DNA from: Epiperipatus broadwayi
Lineage: Eukaryota; Onychophora; Udeonychophora; Euonychophora; Peripatidae
Assembly: GCA_028023455.1 (NCBI GenBank)
Contig: JAQFVV010006310.1
Location: forward strand, 2,110,001 to 2,174,000
Length of the DNA stretch: 64,000 nucleotides
Direction: 5' to 3'
Position numbers and translations under genes: made by a program
The notes under the pieces: generated by a model
Seen by the model: only the letters and a program-made list of their open reading frames with translations
Told to the model about the DNA's origin: nothing
Database searches by the model: none
Shown here: in pieces, positions 12,891 to 23,799 of the stretch
Layout of the letters: the number at the start of each line of letters is the position of its first letter
How positions within the stretch are numbered: position 1 is the first letter of the stretch

Positions 12891-14399
12891 ATTTTTGTAA
12901 ATATAAAAATAAAAAGATTATTTATAATAAATTTTATTATATCTTTTAAAAATTAATTAAAAATACTTCTTTCATAATCAAAATTTAAATTTACTAAAAT
13001 ACAAAATAAATTTTTTTGGAAAGTTATCATTTACAAACGTACTCGAAATGTCCAACAGCATTGTCACAAGGAAAGATAAACATCATAACAAACATACACA
13101 TTAGAAGTAATAGTATTTATATACCATAATAATGCAATGCATTGATGCAATTGTTCATCATTTTTAATACTGCTGTACATTTATACTATTTTATTTCTCC
13201 ATTGATGCCATTTAATTTCTATAGAAAGAAGATATACAGAGACGTCATTTGTAGGCTTAATAGTTATTCTAACACCATTACTTAACCTCTGTAAAGGTAC
13301 AATGTATGGTTTATCATGTCACAATTTTGTTTCTTTAAACTTTGCAACAGACTAATACATGTTAGCAGTATTTTCTCTACTTCAGAACCATATATTGTAA
13401 GCTTGAATATGAATCCTTGATAGTAGTTCCATAAACAAATTCCCAGACTAGTTTGCATTTGCATATCCAGCAAACTTTGTTACTTTTTTTTTATAATGAT
13501 ACATCATGTTTGAGACATAAATGTGCTAAAGTACTGAACAGGTTGGTTATAGAATTACATGACACCCAGTCACAATATAATTCAGTGATCTCAGTTAACA
13601 TTTTAGTGATCTTAGTTATATGCTAACTGTAGATACCTTTAAGCCTTTGGCAAAGAATAACATATATCAAATAAACCACATAACTTTTTCAGCTTATTTC
13701 AATATCTTTATTAGTGGCAATAAGAATGAACTATAGCAAGCTTGAGTAATAAGTGGACAATAGATGATACATAGAACAGATTGCTACTTCTGATGCTGAA
13801 GCAATCTGGCTCATGTGATACTTTAGTTGATATATTCTATCCTACCAAAGTATTCAAAGAATCAAAAATATGTACAGTAATACTATAACTGAGATTACTA
13901 AAATATAAATAGTTGTTGGCCTAATGTCAAATTTATAGAATTAATGAGTGAGTTGTCTTGGATTTTAATCCTTTTTCATGTTAGAATCTTATATCATTAA
14001 ACTCAGATAGTATAACAGAAGTGACTGGTACAATCTAATACTTCTTATTGATGAAAACCAATTACCAAAAGCTAAGCTCTAAAATAGTGGATGTGGTATT
14101 ACTATCTTGTGACCATTTATTACTCAGACTTATAATAGATGGCATGATGTTTTGTTCTGCAAATATATCTCTGAATTATTTGTTTGCAACCAGAATACAG
14201 TCTGATGAATTTTCTGGTTGCTTCTCTTTTGTTTAATATCTAAGTTATATAAACATATTAACTCTATGCTAATGAACTTTATAGAAACTCCATCATCATC
14301 ATCATCACTTTCAATCAGTATAGATCTTTTGCAGATTAAAATCATTTAAAAATTTAACCTAGTTTCTCCAATCACAACCTCTCTTTTCTTTATCAATCA
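12891..14399. other. no firm gene; weak coding-like patch near 13220-13480
   Basis: Mostly AT-rich sequence. On the minus strand around 13220-13480, a conceptual translation with one stop (KFKETKL, HDKPYIVPLQRL, SNGVRITIKP) is less biased than its surroundings. It could be a decayed exon or element fragment. I cannot identify it and do not annotate a gene. A short (ATC)n run lies at about 14290-14307. Confidence 0.3.
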
Positions 14400-14650
14400 A
14401 TCAATCAATACAGAAAACTTAACTAATTTATTATATAGAAATAAAATTTGGGTATTCTATTTCTGCAATAAAAAGCCATTAGAAAATTTCATTTAAGAAT
14501 GTTCTGTAAAGTTTTAAAAATACTATAGCAAGATCATAAATCCAAGCAATTTGTTCTCCAACTTTCTGGATATGATATTATAGAGTCCATTATTATAAAA
14601 TCACAACTTTATTAAATTGGTTAAGTAAAATGAATAAACAAAATTAAACT
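14400..14650 (+). repeat. dispersed repeat, diverged copy paired with 55540-55780
   Basis: Blocks such as AAAAATACTATAGCAAGATC (about 14515), CCAACTTTCTGGATATGAT and AAAATGAATAAACAAA line up in the same order and spacing with 55540-55780. There the equivalents are AAAAATACAGTAGTTAGATC, CAACTTGCTAGATGTAT and AAACAAATGAATAATAAA. Both copies are old. It sits just upstream of the LINE tail at 14690 and could be part of that element's 3' coding or noncoding region. Confidence 0.6.
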
Positions 14651-14689
14651 TTGTAATATACTATTTTATGATAAACTGAGCAAGATTTT

Positions 14690-14880
14690 ATTTGAGGGGT
14701 AGATCCCATCTATGTTATAAGGATTATCTTAAAAATATTCTAATGATGTGCAATATTGGAGAACTACAATTAGACATGGTGTTGAAGTATTTCAGAAAGA
14801 AAAGTTTTCTGTTGATGATATTAAGAGATAGCAACACAAAATATGAAACAAATAGAAAAATGAATCTGCATGCTCTATAA
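14690..14880 (+). mobile_element. LINE ORF2 extreme C-terminus fragment
   Basis: A short open stretch reads RGRSHLCYKDYLKNIL, then a spacer, then DSNTKYETNRKMN. This resembles the terminal block of many animal LINE polymerases, in which a 'GRP..RYKD..K.DL' motif is followed about 30 residues later by a basic tail with K-Y-E-x-x-R. The frame is open for only about 62 codons and no polymerase core adjoins it. It faces the minus-strand endonuclease fragment that starts about 110 bp to the right. This is a motif match by eye, and a chance resemblance is possible. Confidence 0.5.
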
Positions 14881-14989
14881 GTAAATTTATTTGTGGTTTA
14901 CAGATTGGTTTAGATACTTATTGCAAAATTCATTTTTAGAATTCTTTTCTTTTTACTGGGGTTGGAATAATCAAAGTCATTCATGAAAT

Positions 14990-15350
14990 GTTGTTATATG
15001 TATGTATGTTGTGTAGGTTTTCCCCTGCAGCCTATGCAAGTATGTGGCCTCTTTCATTTTTATTATAATAAAATTTACCAGAAGCACTTTCATCTTTCAA
15101 TCATTTATCTATTATGGCATTAAAATCTTCCATTACAATTTTAAAATATTGCTTGTTCGACAAAATTTTTGCACATCGATATAAAAGTCCTTGACTTTTT
15201 TATCACAATGACGATTTGTTGGGACAAGAACTTGAATTATCTGCATTTGGTATTTTCTGTTAAGATGAATAGTTAATTTTGTCACACTGTCTGATATATC
15301 ATCAGTCTCCATAATGTTGTTTCCTATTTTTTATTAGATAAAATTAATGC
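14990..15350 (-). mobile_element. LINE APE endonuclease domain fragment
   Basis: The minus-strand translation reads METDDISDSVTKLTIHLN, then IIQVLVPTNRHCDKKVKDFY, and, after a frameshift, NCNGRF/VMEDFNAIID. A short K-N-E-R-G-H-I-L-A piece follows. This is the order of APE-type endonucleases of LINE ORF2: 'iiQvYaPT...EeFY.dLq' then 'GDFNAkiG' then 'NeRG..L..fa'. The aspartate and asparagine of the GDFN motif remain, but its glycine is glutamate here. The domain would nick target DNA to prime reverse transcription. It is clearly broken, with no polymerase downstream on the same strand. Confidence 0.7.
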
Positions 15351-15745
15351 AGTTTTGTAGTATTATATATATAAATATTGCGATAGTTAACGGAAAAGAG
15401 ATTATTTGTTGAAAAACAATAAACGAAAGTAAATACAAACAGAATTAATTTAATTTATATTTGAAAAAAATATATTAATCTCTAGACCAAAATCTTTTGG
15501 GAGCAAAATTAAATATAAAAAGAAAAATATTTCCTTTTCTTTTTCTCTCAAATCTTGGATATTGCATTTCCCAATAAACATACAATATAGTAGCTATATG
15601 TCATACCAAAAGAAATAAATCAATTAGCTTAATACTTTGAAAGGAATTTTTATGTTTTAACATATTTATGATACTAAAAATATTACATTAAAATATCAAT
15701 ATAGGAAAATAAATAAAATTATATTTACATTGTAAGTGGTTATAT
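15351..15745. other. no gene; includes left TSD of SINE copy 2
   Basis: AT-rich sequence without supported features, ending in AAGTGGTTATAT (15734-15745), the left target duplication of the next SINE. Confidence 0.5.
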
Positions 15746-15841
15746 ATATATATTCATATGTCAAAGAGTCGTCCGGGAAGCGAACCCGGCACAACTGCTT
15801 GTAAGGCGGCTGTGCTAACCATTCGGCCATCATTGCTTGAC
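15746..15841 (-). repeat. tRNA-derived SINE, copy 2, with perfect 12-bp TSD
   Basis: On the minus strand it runs GTCAAGCAATG, A-box TGGCCGAATGGTTAGC, anticodon loop CTTACAA, then a perfect T-arm with stem CCGGG/CCCGG and B-box GGTTCGCTTCC (15776-15786). It ends CTTTGACATATG plus an AT-rich tail. The perfect duplication AAGTGGTTATAT flanks it at 15734-15745 and 15842-15853. This best-preserved copy folds nearly like a tRNA, but extra bases lie between the T-arm and the 3' end. The 5' GTCAA can pair with the 3' TTGAC. The TSD shows it was retrotransposed, so I do not call it a tRNA gene. Confidence 0.85.
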
Positions 15842-15853
15842 AAGTGGTTATAT

Positions 15854-16555
15854 TTTATTAATTAATAAATACAAAGTCTATGATTATAAACAACCACAAA
15901 AAATACTTTATTTGTATTTTGTTATATTGTTATAATAAATCAAAATTATTCTTTAAAAATATTATTAAAGTTAAGTTTGAAACAAATGGTGGGCGGTTCG
16001 AGAAAAAAAGAGAGGGGAAAGACTTTTCTCTTACTGTCAAAAGAGAAACTACAAATTTTGTTCTACTCAGAAAATATAATATGACTTGCTAAATACCCCA
16101 CAAAATTCCTTTCTATTCTTCAAAATTGCAAGATAATTTAGTACAAAAAGTTCTCTAAAAGTAATATAGATATTAAATTTCATTGGAAAAAACTATTTAT
16201 AATGATTAAAATAGCCTTAAATAATTTATTAATTACTAATTTATAAGTGACTGTAGTTATGGTTATTTAAAATAAAATTAAAAACACGACTGTGTCCCCC
16301 ATTCCCCATTTTTTCCAGATCTAGTATTATACATACGCATTCATTGTAGTTATTTTTGTTTTCTAAAATGATTAGAAAAAAAGTTTAATTAATTTGTATA
16401 AAATAAATTAGCAAAATTATTTTGAATTATTCACTTTGTTATTAAATACTGATTTTTATTTCATCATGAAAATTTTAAATAAATATATATTTACGTGTGT
16501 TTATAATTAAATTTCCTTAGATATATATTTTGTTGTCTAAACTGGCAGTGTAATT
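15854..16555. other. no gene seen
   Basis: AT-rich sequence. A 70-codon plus-strand frame at 15880-16092 contains no motif I recognise. Confidence 0.45.
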
Positions 16556-16559
16556 TTAA

Positions 16560-16850
16560 AAGCAAAACTAGATGTTAAATTTACATTTTATTCAAATATA
16601 TAATGAATTCAATATAGATGTGTACTGAATTGCTTTTGCATTGATGAATTTGTTTTAGAAACCTTTTGATATACTATATGGAATAGACTAGATCGAAATG
16701 AATTTGCTTACATCTTCATAGGGAAAATTGACTTTGTGTAAGGACTAGATGATCAATTTACTATTTATTCAAGGATATAATGTATTCAGTATAATTATGT
16801 ATCAATTGTTTTGCATTAATAAATTTGTTTTAGAATAAAGAAAGAAATAT
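16560..16850 (+). repeat. old tandem duplication, period 175 bp
   Basis: Two diverged copies follow each other. The block TTGCAT..AT.AATTTGTTTTAGAA ends its first copy near 16660 and recurs 175 bp later, and ACTAGATG...AATTTAC...TTATTCAA...ATATAATG precedes it in both. No coding potential is seen. Confidence 0.75.
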
Positions 16851-17895
16851 TAATTATTTACGTAAATATAATATTATTATAGGAAATGATAACAGCATGT
16901 ACTCCTCTATCATCAAATTTGAGAGAACTCCAGTAACTACCTAATGAATGAGTAAAAGCAAGGATATAGGTAAGGAGAGGCATGCAAATATTGTTAAATG
17001 CTGTGTGTGTTATTATTGTCTTTACATTTGATACATGTTGTGCGAGATTAATTATCTTTATTGTATCATTACCAACACACACATTTCATCATATTATTAA
17101 TATTTTTTTGTCTTTCTAAATATTTTGATCAGTTGTAAAGAAAAACAAATTTTCACTTTGTGAGTTTAAAATTATCGAGTTATGTACACAAGTTTACTGA
17201 TTTAGTTTGTTGTAATAAAAGCTATAATAAAATAATTTCAAATGTTATTTTAGAAATGTTATGGATATTTTATTTATTATTTAATCTCGAATTTTCTTGC
17301 TTAGTTGTGGGGAGGAGATTTCATGTTCTAAAAACTCATATCTTTTTTTTTTAGGATAAACTCATTTAATCATAATCAATTGGTATATGAAATTATTGGC
17401 ATAGTTAAAGTTCATGTTGGGGTTCATCATGTCCATCAAATAGTTGAATGGGCTAATGAAGAGATTATCTGGGAGAAGAGAAGTACATATTTCTAGATTA
17501 TCTAATAACAATACTTATTACTGCTGATTAATAATCATCATCATTTAGAAATATAGAAACATACTCTTTATTTAACTTTATCAAACATGTGAACATCAAA
17601 TAGTATTGTTTAGGAACTTGATAGGCAAATTTATTTTTCTGATAATTGTTATCCACTTTAGACAATATAAAATAGAAATATTAAAAAAATTATACTATGA
17701 GCAAACCTCATCTTCATTATAACTATTTTACTACATGTACTTTGACTTCTAAAAATGTGGACTTAGAATGATTTAGATATCTGACATTATATACATATAT
17801 ATCATCATAATTTTCAACTATTATTTATTAAATGCAGAATGAAAATACCTTCAAGTTTAATCCAGTTTTTTTCTAATTTTTAGTATTTTCCTCCT
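16851..17895. other. no gene identified
   Basis: A 74-codon minus-strand frame at 16858-17082 has a mixed amino-acid composition but no motif I recognise. The remainder is AT-rich and featureless to me. Confidence 0.4.
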
Positions 17896-17899
17896 CCAC

Positions 17900-18929
17900 A
17901 TTAAACCAATAAATATTCTTATTTCATCTACCCATCTTACATGCAATCTTTTTCTATGTCTTTTTTTTAATTTTTTGGGATGCAATGTAAGATTTGGTTA
18001 TCTTTCTATTATCTTTTTTTCTAGAAATATGTCCAACCCAGCTTTATTTCAATTTATTCAGTCATGACAGCTACTTCTTTTTTATTCTCTTAAGGTATTT
18101 CACTTTCAATCTCCTCTTGTTATTTCCAACAGTACATCTTTTCATATTTTGGTGAGTGGTCCAAATTCTCTGAACTGTTCTAGTAAAACAGAACTATTAA
18201 AAACTTTTTTTTGTCTCCAAAAACATAACCATATTTCTTTTTAATATTGTCATTTCTACCAAAAGCACTTCTTTCAACATTAATATTATGATTAATTTTA
18301 TTCTTTATATTAATATATGTTAATAATCTAACATAGTATTTGTAATTGTTAACTTCTTCTAATTCACGATTGTCAATCCTTTTTTTTTTCCATTGAAAAA
18401 ATCAATTTAGTCTTTTTGATATTTATCTTTAGTCTACTTTCTTATTTTTATATAATAATTTTAGCATTATTTCCTGAAGCTCTAAAATATGTCTGCAAAA
18501 TCTCGATAATTCAAGTTACCTAAATGTATGTTTATTTACTTAACTTTCATTTAATTATAAAGCACTTTATAAAATTGTTGTAAAAAGTTTTGAAAATATG
18601 GAATCATCAATAAGTAACCCTTATCTGTTAATCTTCTTAGTATCATCATGTTATCAAATTACTGATGTTGCATTTTGATAAATATTCTTCAGAATAAGAT
18701 AATATACTGGGTCTATATCTTGATCACCTGAAGTTTTAATTAATATAGAAATGTTTATAAAATTAAACGCCTTTTCATAATCTACTAATTGAAATCATAA
18801 TTATGTCTCACATTTATTGATTCTTTCTATAACATCTCAATAAGTGGACATGACCCAATTTTTTTAAACCACTTTTAAATTCACATGGTTCTTTTGGTTG
18901 TTATGAATCCAAAGTTCACTATTACTATT
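17900..18929 (-). mobile_element. RTE-type LINE: RT palm and C-terminal part (left half)
   Basis: Reading the minus strand from 18900 leftwards, an RT palm start appears near 18790-18750 (LVDYEKAFNFINISIL). It continues as DPVYYLILKNIYQNATSV (about 18720-18660), then a decayed QGD..SP block around IFSKLFTTIL (about 18620-18590). These match the 'FVDYEKAFDSi...LLKdIYxxATatv...GVRQGDtiSPKLFTaaLE' sequence typical of RTE-clade polymerases. Further left, LGWTYF followed by a basic R/K stretch and HVRWVDE (about 18050-17920) resembles the 'rWaGHilRr...GRPxxRWxDd' C-terminal signature. Stops and frameshifts are frequent. This is the downstream half of one element, whose upstream half lies at 19631-20800 beyond an inserted repeat. 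Confidence 0.75.
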
Positions 18930-19629
18930 ATTAATATATGGTGTATCTGAACTTAGTTCAGTTCCATACGGCTATTTAAGTTAGATAACTGAATTGGAAG
19001 ACATATGGATGTCTGAAAATTTCAGATTTTTTTACTTAATAGTTATACATTAGATAAAGTGCTGGGCTTGTCCTGGTATTTTTAATCTAATGCTTGAATA
19101 TCCTAACACCTCACCGAGGATGTCAATAGCAGAAACAGGTTTGGAGTTGGTGATATTCTGCAAAGCTTGTTAAGAGCTTATTTGTGAGCTCTATATATAA
19201 CATTTGTAATGCAAGCTTATTAAATTAGGTCACATGACATCTGACTTGATTTATTTGTAATTTTATTTTTTGCTATTATGGCTTTGGTGATTTTATATTG
19301 CTAAAGCTATTAATATATGGTGTATCTGAACTTAGTTCAATCCCATATAGCTATTTAAGTTAGATAGCTGAATTGGAAGACATATGGATGTCTGAAGATT
19401 TCAGATTTTCTACTTAATAGTAGATAAAATTCTGGGCTTGTCCTGGTATTTTTAATCTAATGCTTGAATATCCTAGCACTTCACTGAGGATGCCAGTAGC
19501 AGAAACAGGTCTGGGATTGGGGATATTCTGCAAAGCTTGTTAAGAGCTTATTTGTGAGCTCTATATTTAACATTTGTAATGCAAGATTATTAAATGAGGT
19601 CATATGACATCTGACTTGATTTATTTGTT
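18930..19629 (+). repeat. two direct copies of a ~325-bp repeat inserted in the RTE LINE
   Basis: Unit 1 is 18930-19258 and unit 2 is 19309-19629, a period of 379 bp with about 50 bp between them. They share ATTAATATATGGTGTATCTG at the start, GCTTGTCCTGGTATTTTTAA and GCAGAAACAGGT inside, and CTGACTTGATTTATTTGT at the end. Identity is high by eye, roughly 90% or more. Sequence on both sides belongs to one minus-strand LINE, so this pair was inserted into it. No coding frame is seen. Confidence 0.85.
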
Positions 19630-19630
19630 A

Positions 19631-20800
19631 ATAATATAATAAAAGTTTCCTATAGCTGAATAGTAATTATGCTGATAAAGATTTTAAATAGAAGTGATAG
19701 AATATTGGTAGATTTGTAATTTCTAATAGTTTTTTATCAACTTTCTTAAATATCAATATTACTACTGCATTTTTCCAATCATCTGGTAAATGTTTATCAT
19801 TTATTCAACTGCTTCTTTTAAGATATGCTTCTTTTAAGATATCAATAAGATATCAATAATAATTTCATCATTTCCTCACTATTTCCTTAACTTTATAGCT
19901 ATGCAATATAGAAGATATAGTAATTGTAATGATTATCTTGTTTCCTTGTTCTTTATTACTATACTATTCTTTTTAGAACTCTTCCATACATTTTATGACA
20001 TCATTTTTATTTTTATTAATAGTTTACATTTTTGAAATTTTATTCTCTTCTATAGTTCTCCTTGCCAATTCATAAACACATATTCTTACATCATTATTAA
20101 CATCTTTTGTACCATTTTAAAGAATTTCAGATATCGAATTTTTTTAATTGATCATTTATAAATATTTCCATATTAGTATTTTTTATACACATTGTCTTAT
20201 CTCATTTAAAATTTACTGAAAAATTGATGCTTTTTTGTACCAGTTATATTTTTTGCAATTCTTAATAATGTATCAATTATCTTCTTTATGATTTCATTCA
20301 AATGTAAATCATCTTAAATATTAATATTTTAAAACAATTATCAAGTTCTAATTCATTGGAATATTTATGAAGATTAGAAAAACAGTCCTTTTTAAATAGT
20401 GAGAGTCTCTGAATTTTGCCTTAGCACAAATTTTGCATCTTATTAATTCATTATCATTTCCTGTGTTGATTCTGTTAAGAAATAGTATATATCTTCTATT
20501 AGACAAAATGTAACTCAGTTCTAATGTACCTTCATCTGAATGTTTCTATCTCCATTTCCATTTAGGATTTTTCTCAATGATTAATTATATACAATTTTTT
20601 TCCCCATAAATTCCACAAATCAAAATCTACTCTCCTTTGCTTCATCTTTTATAAATTTATTAATAATATCGTTTTCCAATACAATTTTAAATGGTTGTGT
20701 GATCTGCTCAAAAACATTTTGTAGATCTATATTAAAATACCTCTGTTTTTTCATTAGAAAACTTATTAAGGTATAAACCTAATTTATCTGCATTTAGTGC
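19631..20800 (-). mobile_element. RTE-type LINE: endonuclease end and RT N-terminal part (right half)
   Basis: The clearest piece is 19800-19741 on the minus strand: DKHLPDDWKNAVVILIFKK. It is followed by DKKLLEITNLPI and FYHFYLK, equivalent to '.iP.dWknaviilIfKKGDk.l..NyRPIsLLs.fYKiftkii' of LINE reverse transcriptases. To the right, around 20650-20400, decayed pieces with a WTW/SPDG-type spacing and RINTGND resemble the end of an APE endonuclease ('vNTGSDHR'). The order fits one element running right to left: endonuclease, RT start, inserted repeat, RT palm, C-terminus. Broken by many stops. The endonuclease assignment is weaker than the RT one. Confidence 0.65.
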
Positions 20801-21484
20801 CTTTTATTAAATTGAATAACTAATATTGCCACTCTTTTTGGTATACTGTCTATTTCCACAATATTTTTCTTTCATTTTTTATTTAAAATAAATCATATTT
20901 CACTTATGTTTCTAATACTACTACTTTCCTTGTAAAATACATATCCACTTTTACTTTTTCTTCTGTCTAAAATTCAAAAACATTATATTTAATATTTGTA
21001 GTTTTTTTTTTTTTTACATTAATGTAATCTTCCTTCACTTTAAAGTCATTTGCAATTGTAAATAGCTAAAAGCGTGCATGTAAAAGCATTTAACCATATC
21101 TGGAATGAAAAACATTTCAAAGTATCATATCTAAATAATGTACAGTCTCATAAAAATATCTAATTGTTATGCTGGTAAAACAGATTGCACAAGTTTATAT
21201 ATAGGGAGATAATCTAAACAAAGTCAACTATGAAAATGAAATTCATTTCACTGTACTGACTAATTAAATGAAACATTAATTATATGTTGTTTATATCTAT
21301 GTTGGGATTGTTCACAGAATTGGCTTATCATAGCAACTAGATATTATTTCTGTGAGACTTTGCATGTTGTTTAAATATGGTAATTTAAAATGTCTTCATT
21401 CCAAAGATGATTCCATGAAATTTCTTATTGTAAAATGTTTATGTATATATATAATATTTAATTACATATATATCATCTGTACTA
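20801..21484. other. no firm feature
   Basis: AT-rich sequence, possibly including decayed 5' parts of the RTE element. A T-run lies at about 21001-21015. I cannot support anything further. Confidence 0.4.
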
Positions 21485-22840
21485 AACTTAATGTAAATAT
21501 AAGAGACTTGATACTCAGATTTTAATCTCCCTACAGCTATCCAATCCATCTTATACAACCAATACACATGACCATATACATGTGACAAAGATAAATGATC
21601 TCCAATATACGCATTTCATGCTAAAACATCACTCAGCAATTGATCCAGATCACCATCTTTCACACACATATACAATCAGTGCTCAGTTTATATTAAGATA
21701 GCAAATTTTTAAACTTTAATGGACAAGCTTGAATCTTCTTCATTCTCCAACTCATCAGCCATTCATATCATTGAAAATCTGAGAATGAAATGCTCAAATA
21801 CTTGTTGATGCCAATATTATTGTCATACCTATGTTGATCTTAAATCAATCTGACCCCTTATATAAAGGACCTTAATATATGTATTTAATTATACAGAAAA
21901 AGAATGTAAAGAATACAGGCTGAATATATTTAAATATATGTTATCTGGACCAACTGCATGAAATATGTATATTGGAAATCATTTATCTTTTTCACATGTA
22001 TGTGGTCATATGTATTGGTTGTATAAGATGAATCGGATAGCTGTAAGAAACTGAAGTTGGAGTTCAAGTCCCTTATAATTACATTAAGTTTAGTATAATG
22101 TACATGTATTTAAATATTACATATTCAACCTGTACTCTGATCTTCTTTCTTCTGTATAATTAAATGGTGCTTGTCCATTAAAGTTTGAAGATTTGCTATC
22201 TTTAATATAAACTGAACACTGATTGCATATATGGGTGAGAGATGCTGATCTGGCTCAACTGATGAGTGCTGATTCATATATTGTAGATCATTTATCTTTT
22301 TCACATGTATGTGGTCATGTGTATTGGTTGCATGAGATGGAATGAATAGATATAAGGAGCTGAAAGTTCTTTATATTAAATTTAGTATATAAATGATTTA
22401 CATGTATTTAAATATTACATATTCAGCCTGTATTCTGCCCATCCCTCTTCTTTATAATTAAATGGACATATCATGGGCCTATGTGTGAGGGGTCAGATTG
22501 ATTTAAGGTCAACATGGGTATAACAATAATATCGGAATCAACCAGGGATTTGAGCATCCTCAAATTTTCAATAATATGGATGGCTAATGAGTTGGAGTGT
22601 GGAGAAGATTGAACTTACCCATTAAAGTTTGAATATTTGCTATCTTAATATAAACTGAGCATTGATTACATATATGTGTGAGAGATGCTGATCTGGACAA
22701 ACTGATGAGTCCTGTTTCAGCATGAAATATGTGTATTGGAGATCATTTATCTTTTTTACATGTATGTGATCATATGTATTGGTTTCATAAGATGGACTGG
22801 ATAGCTGTAGGAAGCTGAAAGACTGAGTTCAAGTCCTTAT
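21485..22840. repeat. cluster 2 of the 440-480-bp dispersed repeat
   Basis: An antisense unit (about 21500-21880) is followed by plus-oriented units, some internally deleted. ACTGAACAC at 22211 and ACTGAGCAT at 22654 mark a 443-bp period. Shared blocks are GATGCTGATCTGG, ATCATTTATCTTTTTCACATG (shorter in some units), GAGTTCAAGTCCC, CATGTATTTAAATATTA and TGGGTATAACAATAATAT. The last unit ends in TATATATACACATATATA before the foldback structure at 22857. Layout and content match clusters 1 and 3. Confidence 0.85.
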
Positions 22841-22856
22841 ATATATACACATATAT

Positions 22857-23625
22857 ATTATCACTAGATGGCTTTACCAATAGCTCACTAACAAGCTTTG
22901 TTAACATAAATGCTGAGAGAGATAGAATTCAATATCTCTTTCGTTGTCTCCAACATTTAGACCATGATTTTGAGCTAGTTGTCCCATGTCAGTAAAGGGT
23001 AGGAAGACTAGAAACTAGATCTAAATACCAACTCTACAATCAGTATCTATGAAACATGTTTCTATCAGTTTGAAAGCATGAATTTTTCCAATACGTAAAT
23101 ATATTCAAATTCAATCAAACAAACTAGATAGCTATATGGGTCTGAATTCAGTTCAGTTTTACCATATAATAAAAACCTCTGCAATTTATATTATTGCAAA
23201 AACCTTCAAGGGTACATTTATAATAAACAAAACAAGTTATAAATTTCGTAACTTGCTCTTAGCTTGCATTTTATGATCACTAGATGGAATAGAAAATATT
23301 AGGCATTTGTTAATTGAATGTAAATGTTTCAAGCTAGTTGGCCCACATCAGTAAAGGGTAGGAAGACTAGAAAGATGTTTCATAGATGCTGATTGTAGAG
23401 TTGGTATTTAGATCTAGTTTCTAGTCTTCCTACCCTTTACTAATGTGGGCCAACTAGCTAGAAACCATGGTCTAAAGGCTGGAGACAATGAAAGAGATAT
23501 TGAATTCTATCTCTCTCAGAATTTATGTAAACAGAGCTTGTTAGTGAGCTATTGGTAAAGCTCCATCAAGTGATCATAAAATGCAAGCTAAGAGCAAGTT
23601 ATGAAATTTATAACTTGTTTTGTTT
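22857..23625. repeat. large foldback (inverted) repeat
   Basis: The left arm, about 22857-23090, reappears inverted at about 23375-23580. Shared blocks include ACCAATAGCTCACTAACAAG, GAGAGATAGAATTCAATATC, AGTAAAGGGTAGGAAGACTA and AAATACCAACTCTACAATCA. The segment between carries another plus-strand piece of the same sequence (about 23233-23380) with TAACTTGCTCTTAGCTTGCA, whose inverted partner is at about 23578-23615. The structure therefore comprises at least three rearranged pieces of one repeat. No coding frame. Confidence 0.85.
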
Positions 23626-23627
23626 AT

Positions 23628-23658
<31 letters not shown>

Positions 23659-23677
23659 ATGTGCTCTTCAGATATAG

Positions 23678-23721
<44 letters not shown>
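23628..23721. repeat. paired (TA)n tracts
   Basis: Two long (TA)n tracts, about 23630-23656 and 23677-23718, separated by ATGTGCTCTTCAGATATAGA. The second is bounded by AGATTTA and TAAATCT, so the region can form a long hairpin. Confidence 0.9.
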
Positions 23722-23799
23722 CTGGAATTAGTTCTACAATTTCAATATACCAACATATAAACAAATAAATTTTCTCATATATAAAGTATTATTGTCTGA

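Noticed and set aside
13220-13480. Terminal exon of a cytochrome P450
   Set aside because: The resemblance was vague; the heme-binding Cys motif is absent and the frame is broken.
15760-15841. Functional tRNA gene on the minus strand
   Set aside because: A and B boxes and a T-arm are present, but exact 12-bp target duplications and extra 3' bases show a retrotransposed SINE.
16858-17082. 74-codon minus-strand frame with mixed composition
   Set aside because: I recognise no domain, homologous repeat or splice context, so it is not supported as a gene.
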